A program made the translations under genes and the position numbers. The notes beneath the pieces were generated by a model, which worked only from the letters and a program-made list of their open reading frames with translations, was not told where the DNA came from and ran no database searches. Positions 40,295-48,970 of a stretch of 64,000 bases of DNA are shown here, in pieces. Positions within the stretch are counted from its first letter, which is position 1; each line of letters opens with the position of its first letter. This stretch comes from Candidatus Nitrosocosmicus sp. (GTDB taxonomy: Archaea > Thermoproteota > Nitrososphaeria > Nitrososphaerales > Nitrososphaeraceae): positions 48,620 through 112,619 of the forward strand of contig JAPSGR010000001.1 of NCBI GenBank assembly GCA_031177355.1. The letters are read 5' to 3'.

Positions 40295-41141
40295 ACTAGT
40301 AAAAGAAAATGAGCTCAGCTTCTGTCGAAGTTGGAGCAATAAAGTAGTGAGGCTATTTGGTAATAAAGCCCAAGTCATCATTTGCAAAGACTTCAAAGAT
40401 GATTATTTTTTAAATCGATTCGTTTTCCTTGATAGTCAAATCCTGCACAGATATTGTGAAAAAGATTTTTGTAAATTGCTAGATAAATTGCATAGAATAG
40501 AAAAAAAATATGAAATCGATTTATACATCCATATTGACGAAACTGATCGTGTAATTGAAGAGATATTTCATAAAAATGGACTTTTTGTTATTGACAAGGT
40601 TAATGGAATGATCTATGATCACAATATTTTGAGGAATGTAAAAAAGGAAGTTCAAAGACAAATAAAAGGTTCACTTCCCAAAAACAGTGAATCTCATTAT
40701 AAATTAAACTATGTTACTAATGAAACGGATTATTTGATATGGACAGATACATACAGAAAATCTTTTGATATTGAAGCTAAATTTTCAAAAGAAATTCTCA
40801 AGCACATATGTGACCGTAGGTTTGTTGAGGCAAGATTTATTATTTGTCAATCAAATGCTTGTACCATTGAAACCGAGCACGTGATTTCGAAGGGTTGCTG
40901 CCTGTTTTATCGGACTAGGAGTACAATTGGAATATATTGCCTGGGAACCATCAAATCCTATAGGGGATCTGGAGTAGCTTCTACACTGATTCAGGGAGCC
41001 ATAAATTACTCCCGCCAGCTAGGTTTGGCTCCTGTATGTGCTCAAACTTTGAAGAGTGACAATTTAGAATTATTCTATGAAAAAAACGGATTTAAGAAGG
41101 TATATACTAATTGTATATATAAAATACCAATCCATCGTTAA
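40275..41141 (+). CDS. GNAT-family acyltransferase-like protein (possible N-terminal degenerate GNAT plus C-terminal GNAT)
   Basis: C-terminal GIYCLGTIKSYRGSGVASTLIQGAINYSRQLGLAPVCAQTLKSDNLELFYEKNGFKKVY; overlaps previous CDS by 20 nt. Confidence 0.8.
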   Translation: MDYNILELVKENELSFCRSWSNKVVRLFGNKAQVIICKDFKDDYFLNRFVFLDSQILHRYCEKDFCKLLDKLHRIEKKYEIDLYIHIDETDRVIEEIFHKNGLFVIDKVNGMIYDHNILRNVKKEVQRQIKGSLPKNSESHYKLNYVTNETDYLIWTDTYRKSFDIEAKFSKEILKHICDRRFVEARFIICQSNACTIETEHVISKGCCLFYRTRSTIGIYCLGTIKSYRGSGVASTLIQGAINYSRQLGLAPVCAQTLKSDNLELFYEKNGFKKVYTNCIYKIPIHR

Positions 41142-41180
41142 ATTTAATATGCCTTTCGCGTTATTACATATAGTAATCGG

Positions 41181-42329
41181 TTGAATTCCTTAGATTGTAA
41201 GTTGGATGATTTTATTTTTCCCATATTTGTTTATGAAGGTGAGAACGCGTATAAGCAGAGTTTAGCATCCGGCTACATGAATCAATCAAAAGTATACTAT
41301 AAGAATTTAACTGACTTGTTGGAACGATTACATCTGCTTGGAGTCACTCAAATACTATTATTTGGAGTTCCCAAAACACGGAACAGGAATGGGAGCAAGT
41401 CATCATTTAAACAAGGCGTGATTCAGAGCTCGATAAGAAGGGTAAAAGAAAATTTTGGTAACAATTTTTTAGTTCTTTCAGACGTATGTCTGTGTCAGTA
41501 TAATACTTCTGGTCACTGTGGTATAATATCTGATAGCTACAGTAACAATCAAGCAAAAAAAAATTCTCTAGAGATTGAAATTGACAATGATAAAACCTTG
41601 TATTATTTGGGAAAGGTTTCATTGAGTTTATGCGAATCCGGAACTGATTTCGTAGCTCCTTCTGCCATGATGGATGGCCAGGTATTATATTTGAGAAAGT
41701 TATTGAATAATCATGGGTTTCGGCATGTAAAGATTTTGAGTTATTCGGCAAAACATAATTCATGTCTCTATTCACCATTTAGAAATAATAATTATCTCAA
41801 ACCCGGATTTATAGAAAAATCAAGCTATCAGTCTTCTATATATAACGAAAGGGAATCCTTAAGAGAGATTTTGCTTGATATCAAAGAGGGTTCTGATTGG
41901 ATCATGATAAAGCCATCTCTTTGGTATATGGATATTATCAGACGTGTAAAAGCAATTGTAAACGTGCCAGTTGTTGTGCAAAACGTATCTGGAGAGTATG
42001 CAATGATGAGCAACATTTTGAATTTAATGCGAGGGAAAAACTTTCCTAAAACTTCTGATGACGCAAGAAATGGCGCAATCAGCGAAGATTTAACCCATAG
42101 GTTAGACTTCAAATTAAATTCAGGATCAATCTCTGTCAAACAAAAACAAAAACAAAAACAAAATTTGACCTTATCAATATCCTCCAAAGAATCAAAAATA
42201 ACTGATGACTATGCTGAGGTCTGTAATTTTCTCACTTCATTAAAGAGAGCAGGTGCAGACAAGATTATTACCTATTTTCTGTTGGATTTACTGGATGAAA
42301 AAAGTGATCAAGTTAAGTTTAAAATGTAA
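41181..42329 (+). CDS. Porphobilinogen synthase (HemB)-like protein, divergent
   Basis: VLSDVCLCQYNTSGHCGII (Zn Cys triad), FVAPSAMMDGQV, ILSYSAKHNSCLYSPFR, DWIMIKPSLWYMDIIRRVK, QNVSGEYAMM, SLKRAGADKIITYF. Confidence 0.88.
   Translation: MNSLDCKLDDFIFPIFVYEGENAYKQSLASGYMNQSKVYYKNLTDLLERLHLLGVTQILLFGVPKTRNRNGSKSSFKQGVIQSSIRRVKENFGNNFLVLSDVCLCQYNTSGHCGIISDSYSNNQAKKNSLEIEIDNDKTLYYLGKVSLSLCESGTDFVAPSAMMDGQVLYLRKLLNNHGFRHVKILSYSAKHNSCLYSPFRNNNYLKPGFIEKSSYQSSIYNERESLREILLDIKEGSDWIMIKPSLWYMDIIRRVKAIVNVPVVVQNVSGEYAMMSNILNLMRGKNFPKTSDDARNGAISEDLTHRLDFKLNSGSISVKQKQKQKQNLTLSISSKESKITDDYAEVCNFLTSLKRAGADKIITYFLLDLLDEKSDQVKFKM
42137..42165 (+). repeat. Hexanucleotide microsatellite (CAAAAA)n inside HemB-like gene
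   Basis: caaacaaaaacaaaaacaaaaacaaaat, encodes KQKQKQKQ. Confidence 0.85.
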
Positions 42330-42349
42330 TGTATATAGCATCTCTTTCT

Positions 42350-42787
42350 CTATATTTCGGAAGAGTTGACCATATTAATTATTTGTCCGCTTGTAGAGTC
42401 TACATAATATTTTGTACCATTTGATAAAATTTCCCAACCAAAATGACTACCTCCGGTCAAGGGACTTTCGGTTTTGCCAATTATTCTGGAGGTTTCATGA
42501 TTATCTTTGTTCGCTTCATATATAGTACCATCACCATCGACCATTACATACTGAGCGGTAAATTTTCCTTTCAAGTCATTAAAGGTGATATTTCTGAGAT
42601 TATGGGGTGTTTCATTAAACACGTCATGTAAAATGATTATATAGGCCTCCTCTGGTATCAGTCTTGCAAAGGTCGTACTCTGCTGATTTAGCGAAAAATT
42701 GATGACAAAATACATTGCTATGGTGAATCCAATAGATAACAAAACAATAAAAAAGACTTTTTTACGTGATGCATCGAGGTTCACCAA
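42350..42787 (-). CDS. Membrane-anchored/secreted hypothetical protein
   Basis: 145 aa, N-terminal TM KVFFIVLLSIGFTIAMYFVINF; GTKYYVDSTSGQIINM PepSY-like tail. Confidence 0.55.
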   Translation of the reverse strand: MVNLDASRKKVFFIVLLSIGFTIAMYFVINFSLNQQSTTFARLIPEEAYIIILHDVFNETPHNLRNITFNDLKGKFTAQYVMVDGDGTIYEANKDNHETSRIIGKTESPLTGGSHFGWEILSNGTKYYVDSTSGQIINMVNSSEI

Positions 42788-42878
42788 TATATATTATATT
42801 TACAAAAAACACTATATAATCATTCAAAATACACTTACGATTAGATTATATATCAATCCTCCTAAAAAAATAATTATC

Positions 42879-43036
42879 CCGCGGTAGCTCAGCCTGGTAG
42901 AGCTTTCGGCTGTAGTTGTTGGCAATAATGCTAATCATACATCAGCCTATCAGGCTTACATTCAACAGTAACCGAAGAGTCGCAGGCTCAATCAAAAAAA
43001 GGAATCCTTTTTTGGGGTAAATCCTGCTCGCGGGAT
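42879..43036 (+). tRNA. tRNA-Tyr (GUA), apparently interrupted by two introns
   Basis: Acceptor CCCGCGG / TCGCGGG with A73; D arm GCTC-AGCCTGGTA-GAGC; anticodon arm TTCGG-CTGTAG..A-CCGAA; T arm GCAGG...CCTGC. Intron 1 about 42917-42971 (55 nt) after position 37; intron 2 about 29 nt in T loop (about 42993-43021). Confidence 0.8.
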
Positions 43037-43058
43037 ACACTCACTTTATGAGCAGCTT

Positions 43059-44147
43059 TTAATTTGGATTTATAATAGCACGTCCGATAATTTTTCCGTT
43101 CCTTAAATCTTCCAAAGCTTCGTTAACTTGATCTAGAGAATACCTTTTGTCTAATACTGTTTTTACCTTCCCCTTTGAGGCCAACTTGACTAATTCGGTT
43201 AAATCGGAAAAAGTACCAGTATATGCGCCAGTTAGAGTATATCCTCTTAGAGGAATCATTGGCAAGTTAAGTTCCATGGAGCCGCCGAATAACCCAACCA
43301 TTATCATTTTACCTCTTTTTCTTAACATGTTAAAAGAGTTAACTGATGTAATATTGTTATTTACAAAGTCTATCACTACATCGGTCCCAAAACCATCAGT
43401 GAGCTCTCTGACTTCTTTTACAACGTCAGATTTTTCTTTGCTATTGATAATATTGTCTGCACCTAATCTTTTCGCCTCTGATAGCTTTTGATCATTAACA
43501 TCTATGACCGTTATCTTAGAATCATGAATGGCCTTTGCAATTTGCACACCCATCAAGCCTAAACCGCCTGCTCCAACGATAACTATGTTATGGTCCTTCT
43601 CTATTCCTTCCGCAGGTTTGGCCTTCTTTACTGCGTTATATGCGGTAAGGCCTGAGCAAGCAAGCGAACACGCAGAATCAAATTCAATCTCAGTTAGCTT
43701 TATCAGATACTTTGAGTCTGGCACCATAACGAATTGTGCATACCCACCATTTTGGTAGATTCCCAGAGTCTTTGGTGTGTCACACAAATTTTGTTCACCT
43801 GATAAACACGCAGGACAAGATCCTTCACCTAACCAAGGATAAACTAACACATTGTCACTTACTTGAACATTGTTTACAGTATCTCCTATTTCTTCAATCT
43901 TGCCTGCTATCTCATGTCCTGGAATAAGAGGAAATTTCACTCCTCTATCCTCCACCTTCATAAATACTCCTTTGGGGCCGGCATACCCACCTTCCCATAA
44001 ATGAAGGTCACTATGACAAACTCCGGAAGCAACAACCCTTACTAGGACTTGATTTCCTTTTGGCTTGGGTATTTTTACCTCATTAATTTCTAATGGATGA
44101 TTTGTTTTAATTATTTGAGCCCCTTTCATACCAAAATCATAGTACAC
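43059..44147 (-). CDS. Zinc-type medium-chain alcohol dehydrogenase
   Basis: ASGVCHSDLHLWEGGY; PLIPGHEIAGKIEEIGDTV; CPACLSGEQNLCDTPKTLG; VIVGAGGLGLMGVQIAKA. Confidence 0.93.
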   Translation of the reverse strand: MYYDFGMKGAQIIKTNHPLEINEVKIPKPKGNQVLVRVVASGVCHSDLHLWEGGYAGPKGVFMKVEDRGVKFPLIPGHEIAGKIEEIGDTVNNVQVSDNVLVYPWLGEGSCPACLSGEQNLCDTPKTLGIYQNGGYAQFVMVPDSKYLIKLTEIEFDSACSLACSGLTAYNAVKKAKPAEGIEKDHNIVIVGAGGLGLMGVQIAKAIHDSKITVIDVNDQKLSEAKRLGADNIINSKEKSDVVKEVRELTDGFGTDVVIDFVNNNITSVNSFNMLRKRGKMIMVGLFGGSMELNLPMIPLRGYTLTGAYTGTFSDLTELVKLASKGKVKTVLDKRYSLDQVNEALEDLRNGKIIGRAIINPN

Positions 44148-44209
44148 ATGTTTAATTATCTTTGCTAACGATGGTTAAATTTAGTTCAAAAGAATATATT
44201 AATTGTAGC

Positions 44210-44367
44210 ATGAAAAACCACCTGATGTCAATGATGACGACGAAGAGCCGTCTGAATATGTTGAAATGACGAGGATTATGAGTACTGAGACATCAATTAT
44301 TTATCCAAAATTTGATACTTGGATTCATTTGTTTTTTTGGTCTAGACGAAGAGTGCTTAACCACTAA
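44210..44367 (+). pseudogene. Small acidic ORF with missing start or -1 nt disruption in an A run
   Basis: Open frame KPPDVNDDDEEPSEYVEMTRIMSTETSIIYPKFDTWIHLFFWSRRRVLNH* lies in a different frame from the ATG at 44210; one extra A in the AAAAA run would join them as MKKPPDV... Confidence 0.35.
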
Positions 44368-44506
44368 TTAATTGATATTTCTATACTATTATGGTTTAGT
44401 TGCTATCTTTAAACTGGACCACATATTTTCACCTAATCGATGGTTATAATATCTTAATTAAAGATCTAAAATTATATATCGTAATAGTTAAGATAAATCA
44501 AATTTA

Positions 44507-45184
44507 ATGAATTCCATACGACGGTTTTTGCTATCTTCTATATATTGCAATAGTTTATCCGATGGTCAAAACGATGGCAGACCTATTTTTTCTTATCTTT
44601 ATCAGAAATGGGGATTTGACACAACTTTTTTTGAGAATGAGCTGTTGGATCTCGAAAAATTGGGACTAGTAATGATAAAACAAGATAGACAGAGTAAAAG
44701 TATGTTTGAAAAAGACAAATTATTATTTTCCATTACAAAGAAGGGTAGAGCCGAAATTAGGGTTGTGCTTGTCGGCGGAGTTTTTGATCTTCTTCATGTA
44801 GGTCATATTCATACTTTAAAGTCAGCTAAATCCCTTGGAGACGTATTGGTTATAGTGGTGGCAACAGACACCACGGTAAGCAATGTAAAGAAGAATCGCA
44901 AAATCTATCATGACCAAAACAGTAGATTAGAATTGGTTTCTTCCATAAGGTTTGTAGATAAGGCTATTATAGGCACGAAAAAATCAATATATGATACTGT
45001 GGATTTTGTCAAGCCCGATATTATCGCATTAGGATATGATCAAACTCACGATGAAAAAGCAATTAAAAAAAGTTGTTTAGATAGGGGATTGCAACTTGAT
45101 GTGGTTAGACTTTCCTCTCCTATACCTCAACTAAAGAGTTCAATGATCAAAAGTGAACTCGGAAGCTCATTTTACGATCTCTAG
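44507..45184 (+). CDS. ribL: FAD synthetase-type nucleotidyltransferase (RibL-like) with N-terminal winged helix
   Basis: VVLVGGVFDLLHVGHIHTLKSAKSLGDVLVIVVATDTTV; wHTH-like N-terminus about 80 aa. Confidence 0.82.
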   Translation: MNSIRRFLLSSIYCNSLSDGQNDGRPIFSYLYQKWGFDTTFFENELLDLEKLGLVMIKQDRQSKSMFEKDKLLFSITKKGRAEIRVVLVGGVFDLLHVGHIHTLKSAKSLGDVLVIVVATDTTVSNVKKNRKIYHDQNSRLELVSSIRFVDKAIIGTKKSIYDTVDFVKPDIIALGYDQTHDEKAIKKSCLDRGLQLDVVRLSSPIPQLKSSMIKSELGSSFYDL

Positions 45185-45215
45185 ACCATAGAAGAATAGG
45201 ATTTATGGATCTAAT

Positions 45216-45956
45216 CTAATTTCTCATTTTGATGATAACACTATCGCCGTTTTTTAGATTGTATGTATCTTTGATGCTTTGTGGTCCAATGACTTCAATT
45301 AGGCTATTGTCATGATGGGTTCTTTCTAATAATAAAATATGCACTTCCTTTGCTTTATTATTTTCAAGATGCATGTCAGAATTGTAATTGCCTCTTACTT
45401 CTTGAAGTATCGTCGCTGCATAACATTTTACCCATCCGAAGGTTCTATCTTTATTTTTAAAACCTTCTATGTATATTGAGGGATGGTTTATCAGATCCCT
45501 TCTAGAATTAATATAGTGCTTGTCTTCCAACTTGACGTTTAGAGTGCCTGGAAACGGTTCATAACCCAATTTCCGTAAGAATTGCTTTTTGTATCCTTCA
45601 AGAGACATGTAGTATGCTCCTTCGCCCATTCCCGTGACTATCTTGCCTCTAAATTGTACCAGCTTATCGATAGGTTTCTCTATTGATTTCTTCAATAAAT
45701 CATAAACGTCCCGAAGAACTTCAAAACCTGCTTCCGTCAATTTCATCCCAAATTTTTTATTATTTTTAACTCTTTCTATATAACTATCTCTCTCTAAATC
45801 CAATAATACTTTAGAGGCCGTCTGTTGTGACCGATTAATTATAAGGCTTATTTGACTGCTTGTAATTTCAAGGTAATTGTCTCTACCTCCATTTTCTAAT
45901 AGATGAACTAAAACTAAAAAATGGAAATAGTTAAAGTTTTTATCTCTAACTATCAT
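45216..45956 (-). CDS. ribK: CTP-dependent riboflavin kinase with N-terminal HTH (RbkR/RibK-like)
   Basis: GKIVTGMGEGAYYMSLEGYKKQFLRKLGYEPFPGTLNVKL; SQQTASKVLLDLERDSYIER HTH. Confidence 0.92.
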   Translation of the reverse strand: MIVRDKNFNYFHFLVLVHLLENGGRDNYLEITSSQISLIINRSQQTASKVLLDLERDSYIERVKNNKKFGMKLTEAGFEVLRDVYDLLKKSIEKPIDKLVQFRGKIVTGMGEGAYYMSLEGYKKQFLRKLGYEPFPGTLNVKLEDKHYINSRRDLINHPSIYIEGFKNKDRTFGWVKCYAATILQEVRGNYNSDMHLENNKAKEVHILLLERTHHDNSLIEVIGPQSIKDTYNLKNGDSVIIKMRN

Positions 45957-45962
45957 ACGGAA

Positions 45963-47372
45963 CTAGCTGCTGCTTATCGATGGGCTTATCAATCCAATCT
46001 CAGAAAATGTCTGAACTCTGACTGCTGGATTTGGTTTTTTCAAATTACTTGTCCTATGGCCAATTATGTATTTGATTCCTGATTTATTTGCCGCCTCAAC
46101 CAGCCGTGGGGTTACTATCCCATCCAAGACCAACAAATTACCATCTTTCAAGTTTGAAATCTTTTTTAACATGTCTGATATTGGGGTTTTTATAATTTTC
46201 TTCATGGATTTGTCGAAAACTATTGCATTTAGAGTTTCGTTAATTTCTTGAAAAACTTTCTTTACTGTCGAGATTACTTCTTCGTCTTCCCTGGAAATTA
46301 TGGGTGATTGTGGTGCAGATGATGGTATTTGTGATTTTAGTCCATTTAGAGAAGACGATTCCTGCTTTTGATAATTATTTCTATTTGACTCATTTGAATA
46401 TTCTTTTTGATATTCAGCTCCTACAGAAGCTTCTTGTTCGTTCACAATCTTCAATCCATGCTCATTTCTATGACCATTTCTAATTTGTTGAACGTTAGAA
46501 GGAATACGAGATTGATTTTCACTTAACCTTTCTTTCATGAACTGCTCGACATCTTTGAGGATTTCGGAAATCTCTAAAGGTGTACATTCTTCCACTTCTC
46601 TACCTGGAGGGGCTCGATATACCTTATCGATCTCAACTAATCCTTGTAACTCTTTTAAAATAAGATCGCCAGCGCGATCCCCATCTATAAAAGCTACCGT
46701 TTTTTTTCCATCAGTTAATTTTAATATTGTCTCATCAATTTTTGCTCCTTCTATAGCTATTGAATTATCGTAACCGGCTCTGAGTAAATTAATTACATCT
46801 GCGCGACCTTCAACAAGTATTATCCAATCACTGTCAAATACCCCAACTCCACATGCTAATTGCGCTTTTCCAAACGTTGTTAATCTGCCTGGTTTGCTCG
46901 CATCGTATACATCTTTTAGCATTTCTTCGCCTTCGCTTATCGTCTTGGTTGCCCATTCCTGTACGATTTTTTTAGCCCTATCTACGATTACTTTTTTCTT
47001 GATGGCTCTAATGTCGTCGATACCTACTAGAAAAAATTTAGCTTGAAACGGCCCTACTTTATCAATACTCTCTATAGCTGCAGCAATTAATGCCGCTGTA
47101 GAGATATCCGTACTCATCGGAATTAAGGCATCGCCTCTGGCTGAGTTTGATTTTGTATCTACATTAACCTCAATCCTACCAACTTTAGATACCTTTTGTA
47201 ATTCATTTAGGTTCATTTCAGGACCTAACAAACCTTCAGTCTGACCAAAAATGGCGCCAATGATATCTGCCTTCTCTACTAAGCCATCGACATCAAATTT
47301 AAGCTTTACATGGTATTTTACAATACCTGTGTTTGGCATCTTTACTACCTCGTTGTTATTTTTGTTAATCAT
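45963..47372 (-). CDS. dnaG: Archaeal DnaG-like primase
   Basis: YHVKLKFDVDGLVEKADIIGAIFGQTEGLLG; Toprim WIILVEGRADVINLLRAGYDNSIAIEGAKI; VAFIDGDRAGDLILKEL. Confidence 0.95.
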   Translation of the reverse strand: MINKNNNEVVKMPNTGIVKYHVKLKFDVDGLVEKADIIGAIFGQTEGLLGPEMNLNELQKVSKVGRIEVNVDTKSNSARGDALIPMSTDISTAALIAAAIESIDKVGPFQAKFFLVGIDDIRAIKKKVIVDRAKKIVQEWATKTISEGEEMLKDVYDASKPGRLTTFGKAQLACGVGVFDSDWIILVEGRADVINLLRAGYDNSIAIEGAKIDETILKLTDGKKTVAFIDGDRAGDLILKELQGLVEIDKVYRAPPGREVEECTPLEISEILKDVEQFMKERLSENQSRIPSNVQQIRNGHRNEHGLKIVNEQEASVGAEYQKEYSNESNRNNYQKQESSSLNGLKSQIPSSAPQSPIISREDEEVISTVKKVFQEINETLNAIVFDKSMKKIIKTPISDMLKKISNLKDGNLLVLDGIVTPRLVEAANKSGIKYIIGHRTSNLKKPNPAVRVQTFSEIGLISPSISSS

Positions 47373-47506
47373 ATTTTGGTGATTAAGATAACTATAATAG
47401 CATGCCTTGATTAAGTTTTTTGTTTTTGAAAACCGTCACAGGCTGAATTAAACAATTTGCTTTCGGAATTTCGTATGCTAAAATATCATGGACAGAATAG
47501 ACTCCT

Positions 47507-47902
47507 TTAATTTTCTTTCATGCTATCATAAAAAGACTTAAGTTCTTCAACATTTTTAACCCTTCCTTGAGTTATGTTCATGAGCCTTGCCCTATATTTT
47601 TGATTAATGTATCTTTGACCTAGTAAATTACAGATTTTCTGTGTCATTATCTCGCCACTTCGATCTAAATCCAATAAAATTATTAGTTTCTTGTAATTGG
47701 AACGAAATTTATCCACTAAATCTATTGGATTCTTGAAATTATGATACAGTCGGATATTGCCGCTGCACCCTAAGTATGCTAATGCCTCAAAATCTCTTTT
47801 GCCTTCAACCAGAATCAAAGATTCTTGGGTCGATTCACTATTAATCTGTTCTATAAAATCATCAATTTGTTTAATGATTTGTATCTTTTCGTTTCTGTCC
47901 AT
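47507..47902 (-). CDS. Small Toprim-domain protein
   Basis: ESLILVEGKRDFEALAYLG; LIILLDLDRSGEIMTQKI. Confidence 0.82.
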   Translation of the reverse strand: MDRNEKIQIIKQIDDFIEQINSESTQESLILVEGKRDFEALAYLGCSGNIRLYHNFKNPIDLVDKFRSNYKKLIILLDLDRSGEIMTQKICNLLGQRYINQKYRARLMNITQGRVKNVEELKSFYDSMKEN

Positions 47903-47930
47903 TATTATTAAAGATTCATGGGGATAAAGA

Positions 47931-48233
47931 TTAGGAACCTACTCTCTTCATTTTTGATCCGCACTTTGGACATGCTGATTGATTATGCTTTGTACCACAG
48001 CTCATACAATAATAGCTAACGGAACTGCCGTTTCCCCCAAATACTGAACCGGCCATACCCATCTTCTTCATAGCTCTATTTCTGATATAGTAACTGAGCA
48101 ATATGAAAACTACTATTATTACAGGTAGGGATAACGGAAAGGGAAGCAAGAATGATATTGCAAGACTTATACCTAATGATATACCAATCCACAATAATTG
48201 TTGTGACAAGAATTCTTTGTTATTGCCTATCAC
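47931..48233 (-). CDS. Membrane protein with C-terminal zinc ribbon
   Basis: Two TM segments; YYCMSCGTKHNQSACPKCGSKMK. Confidence 0.7.
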   Translation of the reverse strand: MIGNNKEFLSQQLLWIGISLGISLAISFLLPFPLSLPVIIVVFILLSYYIRNRAMKKMGMAGSVFGGNGSSVSYYCMSCGTKHNQSACPKCGSKMKRVGS

Positions 48234-48301
48234 TATCTCTCAGATATATAATTAAGAAACATTATATATAAAATGTTTCCCATAGTAATTAAATCTAAAA
48301 T

Positions 48302-48610
48302 TTAGTTGTATTCGGTATAATATTTGTACCTTTTTTCTACTTCCTTATTCTTACCTGTCTTCACTATATCGCTCTCCCTTTGGAGCAATTCTCTACAGTA
48401 GCGCTTGAACTTCATTCCCTCCTCTGTGTCGGGAAATTTGTCAAGGGAGTGCTCAAATTGTTTCATAAATTCTACAACGGTATTCCTAAATTCTTCTTTT
48501 GAAGGATGTTTATTTTTATTAACTTTAAACAAAGATACAGCCAGCTGTGATGCATAAATTTTTGCAACGTCTTCTGCTAGTCTATCCACTTCAAAATAGT
48601 CTGTCATCAC
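48302..48610 (-). CDS. Hypothetical protein
   Basis: 102-aa ORF, helical. Confidence 0.6.
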   Translation of the reverse strand: MMTDYFEVDRLAEDVAKIYASQLAVSLFKVNKNKHPSKEEFRNTVVEFMKQFEHSLDKFPDTEEGMKFKRYCRELLQRESDIVKTGKNKEVEKRYKYYTEYN

Positions 48611-48704
48611 TTTAAAACTGTGAATTAATTAATATATTTTATGAGCATAAATGAAATAGATTACAATAGAAAGATAAAAATGGGATGCATTGAAGAATTG
48701 CATT

Positions 48705-48872
48705 ATGCCAATTACCGATGTAACAAAAAAGCAGATAGCTCAGCAGCGACGATTATTCTTTAAGATTTGTTTTGATTGTGGATCCAAAAACCCTATTGGA
48801 GGAAGTAGATGCAGAAAATGTCGGGGTAGCCACATGAGATTAAAAAATAGGACTTTGGGTGCTAAGAAATAA
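48705..48872 (+). CDS. rpl40e: Ribosomal protein L40e
   Basis: MPITDVTKKQIAQQRRLFFKICFDCGSKNPIGGSRCRKCRGSHMRLKNRTLGAKK; ATG at 48705 preferred over the track start 48690. Confidence 0.93.
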   Translation: MPITDVTKKQIAQQRRLFFKICFDCGSKNPIGGSRCRKCRGSHMRLKNRTLGAKK

Positions 48873-48970
48873 TTTAACAGTAATTTAACCTTTTTATAAT
48901 AATTTTTGGTTTTAAATAAGAAAACTTTAATTATCTTTTTAGATTCCTACACTGTGAGATAACATATAAT

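Noticed and set aside
38244-42329. Calling the block a mycothiol (MshC/MshD) pathway
   Set aside because: CysRS-like plus GNAT is suggestive, but there is no MshA/MshB, the Zn-site residues needed for cysteine specificity look altered, and HemB/AAA+ partners do not belong to that pathway.
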